The notes: generated by a model from the letters alone, not told the origin. 64,000 nucleotides of DNA from CAWCAW01 sp963793645 (GCA_963793645.1 CAWCAW010000010.1:502367-566366); one strand, 5' to 3'. Positions 53,221 to 63,926 are shown, counted from the first letter of the stretch. A program made the numbers and translations.

Positions 53221-54258
53221 ATGCGCTGTTACAGTTCTTGTCTATTTCTCATAGCCTCTTTGGTCTTGTCTGGAGCCGTGTTCGCCAAACAAGGACCCAC
53301 ACCTCCCGTCAAGAATGCGGACAAACCAGAAGACACGAAAAATGTTGTAATCACAAAGCCGGTCGAAAACTGGAGGGTGGTTGGCGATATCAAAACCGGT
53401 CTGCAACCCGCAGCACCTTTTGAGGTGCAAAAAGACGAGCAGCCGGAATTTGTGAGAGAGCTGCTACGGGTGGAGTGGCGCTTGGGTGATTCCATCGAAC
53501 TGTGGGTCGTGCGGCCAAAGAAGCCAGGGAAAGTTCCGGTCGTGCTCTACCTGTATAGCTACCCCACTGAGAACGATCGGTTTCGCGACGACGATTGGTG
53601 TAAGAGGGCTACGGCGGGAGGATTCGCTGCTGTAGGATTTGTATCCGCGTTGACAGGGCAGCGCTACCATTACCGGCCAATGAAAGAATGGTTTGTCAGT
53701 GAGTTAACCGAAGCTCTCGGGAGCAGTGTGCATGATGTGCAGTTGGTTTTGAACTATTTAGCGGATCGAGGAGATTTTGATATGGACCGCGTGGGCATGT
53801 TTGGCATGGGATCCGGCGCTTCTATTGCGATTCTGGCGGCCGAAGCCGATCCAAGGATAAAGACGCTTGATCTACTGGACCCGTGGGGAGACTGGCCGGA
53901 CTGGTTGCGCGAATCTCCCGCAGTCCCCGAGGCCGAGCGGTCGAAATACACAACCGAGCAATTCTTGAACTCGGTCGCACCTCTCGACCCTGTGGCCTAC
54001 CTGCCTTCTCTAAAAACGCGGAACCTTCGCCTGCAACAAACCCTCTCAGAACCGGTCACGCCAAAAACCGCAAAGCAGAGGATCGCCGCTTCCGTCCACG
54101 ATTCGAGTCAACTGGTGATCTACGCAAATGCCAACGATCTGTTCAAGGCCTGGCAAAGCACAGGCTTGTCCGGTTGGATCAAACAACAGCTGCAGTCGCC
54201 GACGGCAATCGTCGAGCAGGAGAATCGATCTGTGGCGCTAAGTCACCGTACCCAATGA
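53221..54258 (+). CDS. secreted alpha/beta hydrolase-like protein
   Basis: A 345-residue protein. It has a signal peptide (SSCLFLIASLVLSGAVFA), then a linker and the fold: LVRPKKPGKVPVVLYLYSYPT-like strands with WRLGDSIELWVVRP, GGFAAVGFVSALTG and LNYLADRGDFDMDRVGMFGMG. The nucleophile elbow G-x-G-S-G is FGMGSGASIAIL. The acid is probably in LDLLDPWGDWPDWL, and the His in AASVHDSSQL. It looks like acetyl-xylan-esterase or dipeptidyl-peptidase-like hydrolases. Substrate unknown. Monocistronic. Confidence 0.78.
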   Translation: MRCYSSCLFLIASLVLSGAVFAKQGPTPPVKNADKPEDTKNVVITKPVENWRVVGDIKTGLQPAAPFEVQKDEQPEFVRELLRVEWRLGDSIELWVVRPKKPGKVPVVLYLYSYPTENDRFRDDDWCKRATAGGFAAVGFVSALTGQRYHYRPMKEWFVSELTEALGSSVHDVQLVLNYLADRGDFDMDRVGMFGMGSGASIAILAAEADPRIKTLDLLDPWGDWPDWLRESPAVPEAERSKYTTEQFLNSVAPLDPVAYLPSLKTRNLRLQQTLSEPVTPKTAKQRIAASVHDSSQLVIYANANDLFKAWQSTGLSGWIKQQLQSPTAIVEQENRSVALSHRTQ

Positions 54259-54345
54259 ATGCGAAACGAATTATTCTACTTCCGCTGCTTGTACCTGGAG
54301 CCCTGAGATGGCGTGCCTAATCGCCGATAAGCAGCAGATTCGCGC

Positions 54346-55068
54346 CTACGGAGTCTTGCGGGCGAAAAAATAAAAATCAGCGAACGATGTTTCGTCCGGT
54401 CTACCCGAGTCAAAGGGAAATCGATTCGGAATAAAACCTTCTTGGCACCAGTCGTTTCTGTTTTCGGCTATCCAATTGGTGAATTTGCGGTGTCGAAGGT
54501 GCGGAGCGTCGGTTACGAGGTCATAGTTACTCGCATAGATGACAACGTAGCGGCCGGCTCGTGCAAATAAGGTGCGCATATAGGAATCGAACACCGAATC
54601 TTCGACAAGATGGTAGATAACGTCCAGGGACATAGCTAGATCGAAGCCACCGAGGCCCTCCGGTAGGGCATCAGAGAGGTAAAAACATTTCGTTGGATCA
54701 CTGGCAAATCGGCTCGAGCAGCGATCGATCGAGAATCGCGTTACGTCCACACCGACATATTCCGGATAGGCGGCGAGTTCCAGCTGAGCACCGTCGCCGC
54801 AACCGAATTCAATCACCTTGCGGATGTCTTTCGATCGAACATAGTCGTTCAAAATCTCCGCCTTGAATTCTGCTAAAAGGCCATAGGAACCAGACCCCGA
54901 CGTACCGCCTTCGCGATACCGGGTCTCCCAGAACGAAGCGGATCCGGGAAACACAAATCGGCGTGCAGGGGCAAATATTGGAAGATGCAGAAATCTTTCA
55001 GCGGTCGGGCCGATCAGGGGAAGCCCTTTGATAAATTTTTTAAGAGGAAAGCTAGTCGCTTTGTCCAT
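54346..55068 (-). CDS. class I SAM-dependent methyltransferase
   Basis: A 240-residue methyltransferase. N-terminal region FWETRYREGGTSGSGSYGLLAEFKAEIL, motif I KVIEFGCGDGAQLELAAYPEYVGVDVTRFSI, then FYLSDALPEGLGGFDLAMSLDVIYHLVED, and YVVIYASNYD. The W-x-x-R-Y-x-x-G-G-x-S-G-x-G-S start is typical of methyltransferases in glycan and surface loci. The substrate is unknown. It converges with the hydrolase-like gene; 87 bases separate the stops. Confidence 0.85.
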   Translation of the reverse strand: MDKATSFPLKKFIKGLPLIGPTAERFLHLPIFAPARRFVFPGSASFWETRYREGGTSGSGSYGLLAEFKAEILNDYVRSKDIRKVIEFGCGDGAQLELAAYPEYVGVDVTRFSIDRCSSRFASDPTKCFYLSDALPEGLGGFDLAMSLDVIYHLVEDSVFDSYMRTLFARAGRYVVIYASNYDLVTDAPHLRHRKFTNWIAENRNDWCQEGFIPNRFPFDSGRPDETSFADFYFFARKTP

Positions 55069-55562
55069 GGTGGTGTAGATCTCCCAAGGGCTCGGTAGTT
55101 ACTCGGCCCGGGGCGACCACCTTATCTCAAGACGATAAATGCACAGACAATAGAGTATAAAAAGCCTGAAAATTGGCTAATTTCAAAACTACGCTTCTCT
55201 CCTTGCGCACTTTTCCGTGCGATATTGGACACAATCCGGTCCCGCCTCTGCTCCCCTCTTGCTAACGGAAATGGAGATTTTAATTCGGCTCGTTTGAAAG
55301 AAAGCGGAACTCGCGTTGGGTCTTGAAATTGTAAAGGCTTTGTTACCGAGAATTGTTTGCTGGTTTATGGAATCCATCTATTCTCACCGAGACGCACATC
55401 CTTAACAGAAGAACTGATTCCGTTGTGGTGGGAAACTCAGCGCCAAGTCCTAGAAAAAACTGCCGGTCGACCGTTACTCGTTTGGGCTTGGTGACTCTCA
55501 GCTCCGCAGGGCATGTTAGTCGACCTTCGGCAAGGCACCGAAGTTAGGAAAGGTTTGACCTG
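55069..55562. other. intergenic region, no gene seen
   Basis: About 490 bases between the divergent methyltransferase and Ig-like lipoprotein genes. AT-rich near 55140-55200. No repeat or RNA gene is recognised. Confidence 0.5.
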
Positions 55563-58526
55563 ATGATAAATCGTGGGGAGGGGAGCGAGTTGGGCGGGAG
55601 TTCTTGCCGGCCTACCGAATCAGGGGAGCACTATCTCAAGATACATCGACGGCGGGCAAATCGGGCTTTCGCACGCGGGTGCTCGAACAACCTCCTCGCC
55701 GTATTAGCATTTCTCAGCATTTTCGTGAGTCTGGGCGGTTGCTCGACCAGCGCGACGAAGTCAAGCCCCTCTGTGACGCCGATAATTGCCGTTTCGCTTA
55801 CCCTGGCCCCACCTGCTAGCCTCCCCGTTGGGGGTACCGCCTCTGTTTCCGCTACCGTGAGCAATGACATCGCGAACGCAGGAGTGGACTGGGTGGCCGC
55901 CTGCGGCAGCGTGCCAAATTGTGGTTCGTTTTCTCCTCCGCACACTCAGAGTGGGACCAGTTCGACCTTCACTGCACCACTTGACGTGCCCGCAGGAAAT
56001 ACAATCACGGTCACTGCTATTTCGACAACTGATCACAGTAAAGTTTCGGCTGCCATCGTGACGATCACCTCCACCGTGACGGGTGTCACGATCACCCAGA
56101 CGCCGCCGGCGTCCTTTCCCTCGGGGGGAAGTGTCAGTGTGGCCGCTTCCGTGACTGGCGATCCGTCCAATTCAGGGATCGACTGGAAAGCGTCTTGCGG
56201 TGGGATCGATTGCACCTCTGGTTTCACCAGTTCTCATTCAGCACCCGGCATCTCCACAACCTTCATCATTCCTATACCATCCGCTTCCTACCCAAGCATC
56301 GTTGGCAGCATCGTTGTCGTTACGGCCTTTGCCACGGCCGACCACAATTTCAGTGCCACAGCCTCATTCATGGTCACTGCTCCGATCAGCATCAGCATCA
56401 CCGAGCAGCCCCCAAGCACACTCCTAACAAATGCGACCGCAACCGTAATCGCGGTAGTGACAAACGACACAACCAATTCGGGCGTAACTTGGTCCGTCAG
56501 CTGCGCGAATACACCTTGCGGTTCCATCGTCCCCACCCACACTGCCAGCGGGGCGGCGGCAACGTTCACGGCGCCGCCCACAGTACCCGCTCCTAATCCT
56601 GCGCCGAATCCTGTAGTGACGATTACCGCAACTGCCACGGCGGCAAGTTCGAACGTAAATACCACGGCCAATGTCACGATCGTCGCGCCCATCTCCGTCG
56701 AGATTACCCAGGGAATTCCGACGGGCTCGATTGTAAAAAATGCCAAGGCACCTTTCGTGGCTACCGTGACCAATGACACGGCAAACGCAGGAGTGGATTG
56801 GACGGTGAGCTGCGGTAGCCCTGGAGTCTGCGGTTCTTTTTCTCCAACTCATACGGCAAGCGGCGGCACAACAACGTTTACCGCACCAGCCGCCGTCCCT
56901 CTAGGCAACACGGTAACGATAACATCGACCTCCTCAACAGACACGAGTCGGAGTGCGTCGGAAACTCTCACCGTCACCGAGGGCATACCACCGAATAGTC
57001 TGCTCTTGGGGCAGTTTGTCATTTTGATGAGAGCCCAAGACTCCGGCAACGGTGGTTACGCCTTTGGTGGAGTGATTACCGGCGATGGGAAAGGTACGAT
57101 CACAAAGGGCAACGTTGATCTGGCGGATGCGTCGGGCAATGCATCACCGGCGTCAGCTGTCTCGATCATCTCCCCCAGCACCTACTCGATCGGACCAGAT
57201 GGGCGCGGCCAGATTCAGCTGACGATCAACACGACGAACTTAAACGGCACCTTTGGAGTGAATGGCTCGGGGGCAATCAATTTGAGCATCGTTTTTATCT
57301 CGCCCCAACATGCGCTGCTCAGTGAGAGCGACAGCTTCGGAAGCGGAACAGGAACGCTCGATCTTCAAAATGCGACGGACCTGGCATCGTTCCAAGATAA
57401 AACCGAAGGACTCAATGGGGTCTACTCCTTAGGTCTCTTGGGAGCAGATACGACTGGCTCAAACGCAATATACTCTGTGGCAGGCGCATTGACGTTTCAT
57501 ACTTTTGCCGGCTCCTATACAGAGGCAGCCTATATCTCTGATCAGTCGAACAAAGGTGAGATTACCAGCGTCCCGTATCACACCGTATCCCATACCTTCT
57601 CGAACGCGGCACCCGACCAGAATGGCGAACTACAATTAAATTCCGTCAATTTGGGATTAACGACACAGTTCAATCTGGACGCCTGGCTGATCGATGCAAA
57701 CCACTTTGTCATTACAGACTGGAGAGATTCGTTCTCCGGCACACCCCCTGTGATTGTCTCGGGTTACTTGACGGCACAGCCATCGACCCCCAGCGTTTCC
57801 GGTACCTATGCATTTACGGTGTCAGGTGCAACCACAGCGGCAAAGCCGCAAGTCGCCGGTGGAATCTTTGCCTGCGGTTCGGCGGGTGTTCTGGACGTTG
57901 CTCCCTTGGCCGGCATGCTCACAACGGATCTGGCCATCACAGCGGCATGCACGGCACCGGCCAACGGCCGGAGCTTGATTACCCTCTCTGGCGCGGGATC
58001 AACAGGGATCAACAAATTCGCCGCTTACCCAGAGTTGGGCAATATCCTCGAACTCATCGAACTCGATGGCGGCTCGGCCGGAACTGCCGGTCCCTCTGGC
58101 GTCGGTGTGGCTCTCGAGCAGACTCTACCCACCCCCATTTCTGCTACCGACTTCAGCGGAAAATACGCATCAACCTTTGCAGGCAGTACGGCGCTTGGTC
58201 TGGAAACGTTTGCCGCACAAATCGTTTCTGATGGCATTTCCGCGGTCTCAGGAACGGCAGACGTAAACTCGTTTAATTCCACGGCTGCCCCTCCGGCTGG
58301 TACTCCCTCCACAAGCGCGGCCTTGACCGGTTCATTCACTTCCGCGAGCAGTGGACGGTTCCCCGTGGTGTTCACGTTTATGCCAGCGACCGGAGAGCCA
58401 GCACCGGAAATCACCACCATCCATTCGGTCTGCTATATCGTCGACGCAAACGCGTGCCTGCTTTTGGGGCTCGACGCCGCCGTACCAGGCACAGGTATCC
58501 TGCAATTGCAGCAAGCCGGTCTTTAG
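55563..58526 (+). CDS. large lipoprotein with four Ig-like repeats
   Basis: A 987-residue lipoprotein. An unusually long basic N-terminus precedes the signal and lipobox (LLAVLAFLSIFVSLGGCS, Cys at ~60); a later start may be the true one, but none has a better ribosome binding site. Residues ~75-475 hold four repeats of ~95-105 residues, each with the pattern I-T-x-x-P-P-x-S, then V-T-N-D-x-x-N-x-G-V-x-W-x-x-S-C, then C-G-S-F-S-P-T-H-T-x-S-G and T-F-T-A-P. The paired Cys may form one disulfide per domain. The C-terminal ~500 residues have two related halves (GGYAFGGVITGDGKGTI; GTYAFTVSGATTAAKPQVAGG). It is likely a surface adhesin or scaffold. Confidence 0.8.
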   Translation: MINRGEGSELGGSSCRPTESGEHYLKIHRRRANRAFARGCSNNLLAVLAFLSIFVSLGGCSTSATKSSPSVTPIIAVSLTLAPPASLPVGGTASVSATVSNDIANAGVDWVAACGSVPNCGSFSPPHTQSGTSSTFTAPLDVPAGNTITVTAISTTDHSKVSAAIVTITSTVTGVTITQTPPASFPSGGSVSVAASVTGDPSNSGIDWKASCGGIDCTSGFTSSHSAPGISTTFIIPIPSASYPSIVGSIVVVTAFATADHNFSATASFMVTAPISISITEQPPSTLLTNATATVIAVVTNDTTNSGVTWSVSCANTPCGSIVPTHTASGAAATFTAPPTVPAPNPAPNPVVTITATATAASSNVNTTANVTIVAPISVEITQGIPTGSIVKNAKAPFVATVTNDTANAGVDWTVSCGSPGVCGSFSPTHTASGGTTTFTAPAAVPLGNTVTITSTSSTDTSRSASETLTVTEGIPPNSLLLGQFVILMRAQDSGNGGYAFGGVITGDGKGTITKGNVDLADASGNASPASAVSIISPSTYSIGPDGRGQIQLTINTTNLNGTFGVNGSGAINLSIVFISPQHALLSESDSFGSGTGTLDLQNATDLASFQDKTEGLNGVYSLGLLGADTTGSNAIYSVAGALTFHTFAGSYTEAAYISDQSNKGEITSVPYHTVSHTFSNAAPDQNGELQLNSVNLGLTTQFNLDAWLIDANHFVITDWRDSFSGTPPVIVSGYLTAQPSTPSVSGTYAFTVSGATTAAKPQVAGGIFACGSAGVLDVAPLAGMLTTDLAITAACTAPANGRSLITLSGAGSTGINKFAAYPELGNILELIELDGGSAGTAGPSGVGVALEQTLPTPISATDFSGKYASTFAGSTALGLETFAAQIVSDGISAVSGTADVNSFNSTAAPPAGTPSTSAALTGSFTSASSGRFPVVFTFMPATGEPAPEITTIHSVCYIVDANACLLLGLDAAVPGTGILQLQQAGL

Positions 58527-58587
58527 AGAGCAATGAGCTCTAGTTCATCCTAATTTCGCAAACGGACGTTCACGAGGAGAGGAGTCC

Positions 58588-59463
58588 ATGAGCAAACATC
58601 ATCTTCCCTTTGGATATGTCCCAGGCGTTGTCCTCGCATGCTCCCTCTTCTTGCCGGCCCTCGCCCCGGCTCAGGAAACTTCCGATGTTGAAACGTCCCA
58701 ACCGCGAGCAGACGCTACGGGATGCCAGGACCTTCCAGAAGTCCCCCAGCTGGGGACAAGCGTAATGGTGTCCTGTCAGAGCGGCGATTCTGTCAAAGTC
58801 GTTATGCCGCTGAAACCCGATGCCCAGGGTTTTCCTCGAGAAAAATCAGTACAGGGTGTTTATGAATTCCGTGAATATCACATCACGGAAACCGACCAGC
58901 AGGAACAGGCTTTTCCGAACCTGCTGCAATTGCTACCGATGACCGGTTTCAATGTGAAATACACCGAGGAACCTTCGACAATCACGGCGCGGAATGCAGA
59001 CACCTGGATCCTCGTCCACATGAGCGGAGACTTTTATAACGTGAGTGTCGTACGTGCGAAAGAAGAGCCTTGGGCCCCGGTAGCGAGCACGGAAGAGATT
59101 TCTCGCCAAATGGACACAAATCATCGTGTTGCGATCTATGGAATCAAGTTCTCCGCCGACAACCAAGCCGTGAAGGAAGAAAGCAAAATTCTCGGCGAGC
59201 TATTAAAGTACCTCAAAACAAGTCCGACTCCATATGTCATCATCGAAAGTCACAAACAGACCAATCGGGGAACTGCGGAAGAAGATCTGGCAATCACCAG
59301 CAAACGAGCCGCTGCACTTGTTGCATGGCTTAAGGCCCACGGTATCACTGCCGGACGACTGGAAGCGAAAGGGATGGGCCGCGGCAAGGCGATTTCGGAA
59401 AATGACACGCCGCTGGAAATTCAACAAAACGACAGGATCGAACTCGTGAAAGGTGCCCCGTAA
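58588..59463 (+). CDS. OmpA-domain outer-membrane/periplasmic protein
   Basis: A 291-residue protein. The signal peptide is at ~8-30 (GYVPGVVLACSLFLPALAPA). A middle domain (~60-165) is unrecognised. The C-terminal ~115 residues are OmpA-like: VAIYGIKFSADNQAVKEESKILGELLKYL, then SHKQTNRGTAEEDLAITSKRAAALVAWLKAHGI, and LEAKGMGRGKAISEN. The D-x-x-x-S-x-x-R-A-x-x-V pattern binds peptidoglycan, although the usual N-x-x-L-S-x-x-R Asn is Asp here. It is 61 bases downstream of the Ig-like lipoprotein, so the two may be co-transcribed. Confidence 0.85.
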   Translation: MSKHHLPFGYVPGVVLACSLFLPALAPAQETSDVETSQPRADATGCQDLPEVPQLGTSVMVSCQSGDSVKVVMPLKPDAQGFPREKSVQGVYEFREYHITETDQQEQAFPNLLQLLPMTGFNVKYTEEPSTITARNADTWILVHMSGDFYNVSVVRAKEEPWAPVASTEEISRQMDTNHRVAIYGIKFSADNQAVKEESKILGELLKYLKTSPTPYVIIESHKQTNRGTAEEDLAITSKRAAALVAWLKAHGITAGRLEAKGMGRGKAISENDTPLEIQQNDRIELVKGAP

Positions 59464-60071
59464 AAGACTTCGTCTACGTCGAGTTCGAATTGGCGCTAGT
59501 TCGATCCCGAATTCCAACGAGGTCCATGTTCCCTGGCCCGTCGGCCAAGCTGATTCGTCCAGACAACATTGTTCAACCGTCTGCCCTTATAGCCATGCCC
59601 CGTAAATCAATCGAGGACTAGGCGGTCTCGACGGCAGTTGTAGATGGGTGCTTATACTGATCGAACGACCAGAACTCTGGGCTGGAGCCAGGCGATGGAC
59701 GCCGAGGAATTCAAATGTGAAATCTGGTAGCACGAAGCCAAGGAGACGACGAAGGAGGGATCGAAGTGCGCGGGTGAACGGCACCTAATCGAGAGGGGCG
59801 AAAGCGCAGGAGACTTTCTACTTAAGGACTACTGGAGTCAGCTGACTGTGTTCGTAGCGACCAGCCAGAGAGGACTATGGTCAGGAGACGATTTGTGCAG
59901 ATTAACTTGCTGGAACACCGTGCGAAGACGAGCAAGCTAAGCGACGACATCTGCGACAACTTGATGGCACTGCGTGTAACGTGCGCTGAGGGCGAGCAAA
60001 GGACCGCGACGCGATCTAATTGCCTCTCTTTTTAGCAGCCACTGCCAAAAAACACACGCGGGTATAGACAG
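59464..60071. other. region without a recognisable gene
   Basis: About 600 bases. No frame gives protein-like sequence, and no tRNA, repeat or IS end is seen. It separates the plus-strand surface-protein genes from the minus-strand P450 gene. Confidence 0.5.
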
Positions 60072-61335
60072 TTACAACGGAACTACGGGCTCGAAACTAA
60101 TGTTCAGCGCAGTCAAGCCACGCAGACCAGCATCAGCCCGCCACTCCAGAATGTTATCCATCAAGGCGGGGCGGCGAGAGCTTGCGCATGAGCACATTGA
60201 AAGCGATTTGACCCTCCATACGCGCCAAGGGTGCTCCAAAACAAAAATGAGCCGCCCAGCCAAACGCCAGATGGCGGTTATCGGATCGAAGCAAATCCAG
60301 ACGATCGGGTTCAGGGAATCGCTTCGGATCGCGGTTCGCAGCAGCCAGGGCCGCCACCACGCGCGAGCCTTTTTTGATCGCCTTTCCGCCAAGCTGCATG
60401 TCTGTCGGAGCAATTCGCGCCGTGTGTTGGACGGGTGATTCGAAGCGGAGCAGCTCTTCGACGGCAGAGCCGACGATCTCGGGATGATCGTGTAACTGCT
60501 GGAATGAATCGGGTTTACGTAGCAACGTGAGAAATCCACTGGCAATCAAGTTCGTAGTTGTCTCATGACCACCGATCAAAGTGACGATGGTATTTGCGAT
60601 GACTCTCCTCATCGGAAAGCCGGTGACCTTCCACCTCAGCGGTCATCAACGCATAGATCAGGCCGTTGGTAGGGTTTCGGCGCTCTTCTTCCATTCCTCG
60701 GCCACATACTGCTTGAACTCCTCCAGACTCTCGACGATCTCGGCCACGCGATCCGGATGATGCTGAAAATTGCCGAGGACTTCCGCTAGATCAACTACCC
60801 ATGCGCCGAGCTTCCTGTGATCCTTGACCGGAACACCCAGCATCCTCGCTGTCACGATGGCAGGCAAAGGACCGGCGAAGTCAGCAATCATGTCCATGCG
60901 GCCGGCAGGAATGACCTTGTCGAGAAGTTCGTTGGCGATCGACTCGATCACTCCACGCATTTCCTCCACTCTGCGCGGCGTGAATGCCGCTGAGCAGATG
61001 CTGCGCAGACGTGAATGCATGGGAGGATCCATGAACAGCATCTGCTGGCGCATCATCGCGGCAAATGGCTTCATGAAGGAAAGTCCCAGCCGGTCCAGAT
61101 AATCCGAAGCCGGAGTGCGGTCCGCTGAATAGTTCGTTAGTACAGTTACGACTTCCGGGTAGCTGGTGACTACCCACGCATGCATGTAGGGATCCCAATG
61201 CACCGGCTCGCATTCGCGCAAAGCGCGATAGAGCGCGTAAGGATCTGCAGAAACCCGCGGGTCGAGGAGCCGGAGAAGGGATAGACCCTCATCATTTGCT
61301 TCTGCTCTCGGGCGCGCGTCGGAAGATGGCATCAC
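60072..61335 (-). CDS. cytochrome P450 (three apparent frameshifts)
   Basis: A bacterial class I P450 of about 420 residues when three one-base shifts are allowed. First segment: LLDPRVSADPYALYRALRE, DPPMHSRLRSICSAAFTPRR, ending ETLPT. Middle: GLIYALMTAEVEGHRLSDEE. Then VIANTIVTLIGGHETTTNLIASG, the I-helix with H-E-T-T; EELLRFESPVQHTARIA, the K-helix region, with E-x-x-R; and HLAFGWAAHFCFGAPLARME, the haem loop with the Cys ligand. The C-terminus ILEWRADAGLRGLTALNI is in a third frame. Shifts are near 60666 (one base missing), 60605 (one extra) and 60158 (one extra). The substrate is unknown, and redox partners are not in the window. Confidence 0.85.
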
Positions 61336-61416
61336 GGTTCACCTTCTCAACTGCGGGCATCGTTCAGCTTCACCATTCGGTCACGAACAATTGCACGGCA
61401 CCAAGTTCTCCCGCCA

Positions 61417-62813
61417 CTATGCGCTCGCCACAAGTGCATTTCCATCTACGTCCTCTGTTGCTTGTCTTCCCATACTGTAATACACAAGCCCTGCAGCTTC
61501 GACTTCTTCTGCATCGAACGAATTCCGGCCGTCAATGATGATCGGCAAGCGCAAACTTTCTCGGATCATCCGGAGGTTTAGTGACTTGAACTGCTGCCAC
61601 TCAGTGAGGATCAACAAGGCATCTGCTCCTTGGCAGGCTTCATACTCCCCTTCGGCAAATCTCACACTGGAGAGTCCCAGGAGTTCGATCTTCGCGCGTT
61701 CCATCGCTGCAGGGTCGTACGCGATAATGGAAGCGCCTGCTTCCGCAAGACGTTTTACGATATCAAGTGCAGGGGAATCCCGGACATCGTCGGTTCCTCC
61801 CTTAAACGCCAGGCCCAACACCGCCAGTCGCTTTCCCCGCAGGGTCCAGAGTGCCCCTCGGACCTTTTCGACAAAACGTTCCCGTTGCTCCTCGTTTACC
61901 GCCATCACTGCCGTCAATAAGTCGAAGTCGTATCCGATTCCTTTCGCGACAGACCGAAATGCCAGCACATCTTTTGGGAAGCACGAACCACCATACCCGA
62001 TCCCCGGCACCAGGAACTTCGGACCGATGCGTGAGTCGGCTCCAATTCCTTCGCACACCTGGCGAATGTCCGCGCCTACTCCCTCGCAGACGTTCGCGAC
62101 GGCATTTATGAAAGAGATTTTCATAGCCAGGAATGCATTCGACGCATGCTTAATCAGCTCCGCACTCTTCACACTCGTTACGATCAACCTTGCAGAGCGA
62201 TCCCACGGGCCGGGAATTGCGTCCTCGCGCTTGTAATAGCTGCCGTCGGTAAGCGGAAGATATATTTCTTTCAAGGCCTCGGCGCTACGGTGACAGTCAG
62301 CTCCTATGACGATACGATCAGGATACAGAAAGTCTGAAACTGCAGTTCCCTCTCGCAGGAATTCCGGGTTCGAAGCTATCGTGAACGAATTGGGGTCTGC
62401 GCCATTCAGTACCATCGATCGCTGCAGGGCTTCGCATGTACGGACGGGCACCGTGCTTTTTTCAACGACAACCTTTGGCCCATTTGATCGAACGAGCAAG
62501 TTCTCTCGCAACACCTTCTACGTAGGAGAGGTCGGCTTCGCCGTTATGGGAAGGAGGGGTACCAACTGTAATAAAGACTACTTCAGAGGCCTCGACCGCA
62601 GTAACGATATCGCTCGAAAAATGCAAGCCGAGTGCCTGCATGACGATTCACCAGTTCCGGAAGCAGGTTTTCATGAATAGGAATATGCCCTTCGATCAGT
62701 AGCGCCACTTTCTTCATGTCATTATCGACGGTGATCACTTCGTGGCCGAGCTCCGCAAAGCAAGCCGCGGAGACCAGTCCGACGTAACCTGCACCAATGA
62801 CTGCGATCTTCAT
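61417..62813 (-). CDS. ugd: UDP-glucose 6-dehydrogenase (two apparent frameshifts)
   Basis: A UDP-glucose/GDP-mannose dehydrogenase of about 464 residues. The N-terminal Rossmann part is MKIAVIGAGYVGLVSAACFAEL, the middle VVVEKSTVPVRT and FTIASNPEFLREGTAVSDF, and the catalytic Cys lies in GYGGSCFPKDVLAF. The UDP-binding C-terminal domain has GKRLAVLGLAFKGGTDDVRDSPAL. Two extra bases split it: one in the A-run at 62617-62621 (plus strand), one in the T-run at 62483-62485. It oxidises UDP-glucose to UDP-glucuronate with two NAD+ and would supply the exopolysaccharide pathway of the same genome. It is transcribed in the same direction as the P450, 81 bases upstream of it. Confidence 0.88.
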
Positions 62814-63040
62814 GCTAGCTCCTTTGTCGCTGAACGTTCACGCGTCGAACCTACGAAATAATTGGCCTGGAATGGTATTCAAATCGATGACGAAGATCGT
62901 TAAACTGTCAAACGTCGACCGGTAAGTAAGCTCCAATTGCGAGGCCGATATGCCGATGACAAAGAACCACGTAGCGTCGAATTCAGTAATAGCCCTGTGA
63001 GCGAGATGAAAAAGCAATAACTTCGGTTCAGAGCCGCTAC
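62814..63040. other. intergenic region, no gene seen
   Basis: About 230 bases between the glycosyltransferase and UDP-glucose dehydrogenase genes on the minus strand. Nothing recognised apart from a likely ribosome binding site (AGGAGCTAGC on the minus strand) before the ugd start. Confidence 0.5.
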
Positions 63041-63926
63041 TCACTGCGCGCTTGGCCAACCTTGGATAATACGTTGAAGGTCCATCCGCGTATACGTCTT
63101 GGCGATCTGGATATCATTTCCCGTGGTGGTGTTATCGAAGTACAAAGCGTCGTCCTGAGAGCCCGGGATCATCGGAAAGTGGACGGCCCGCTTCTGAATT
63201 TGTTGCACTCTTGAAGCCTGCACGCAATGCATTTGCGTGCAGCCAGATGTCATCCGCTTTTGGACAGCATTGCTCAAATGCTGTGCCGGCGGCCCGGAGA
63301 GCGGCCAGGAACCCCGGCGGATAGATCACTCCCGACACCCCATTCAAGAGATGCTTCCAACTGGGTATCGTTGACCGGCACAATGGCCAGTTGGCGTAAG
63401 GCGCAATCTGGTCTCCCCTAAAAGAAATGCTCCTCGCACGGAAGCCGTTGACGACATTCGGATTGCGCTCAAAGGCCTCTGTCAGGGTTTTCAGCCAATT
63501 TCGCGGGTAGAGAATATCATCGTCCGCCGTTACTAGCGGTACCGCGAACTTTTCCTGTGAGTTGACATAAGGAAAATATTTCTTGTGAGGGCCATAGTTC
63601 TCGCACATTCGAACCGATAATCCCCGTTGTATTAGTCTTTGCAGCGAAACAGGCAATGATCTAGAGCGCTCCTCATCGTCAAGCCAGAGGATCAGTTCAG
63701 AAGGCAGCAGCGACCCACAGGCTATCGACTCAATCGTAAGGTAGACGGTATCTATTCTCAGTCCATAAGAAGTCAAAGAAACCACAGGTCCGCCATGACG
63801 GACGACGCGTGACTTGCTTTGTCCGTTGATAGCCTTGAGTTGCCGGACCTTAAACTGAGTGTAGGCTCTTTTAATGGCCCTTTTTGGCAGCGTTATTAAT
63901 CTTTCTGCTATTCTCGAAACAATCAT
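63041..63926 (-). CDS. glycosyltransferase (GT-A type, single frameshift)
   Basis: A glycosyltransferase of about 294 residues. VVSLTSYGLRIDTVYLTIESI is the first strand, LILWLDDEERSRSLP follows, and VTADDDILYPRNWL carries the D-x-D metal-binding motif. WKHLLNGVSGVIYPPGFL and CCPKADDIWLHANALRAGFKS follow, with a second acidic pair as catalytic base. One extra base in the T-run at 63199-63201 (plus strand) breaks the frame; the end (IQKRAVHFPMIPGSQDDALYF, up to IIQGWPSAQ) is in the next frame. It resembles enzymes that add sugars in surface polysaccharide loci. Donor and acceptor are unknown. It lies upstream of ugd on the same strand. Confidence 0.8.
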
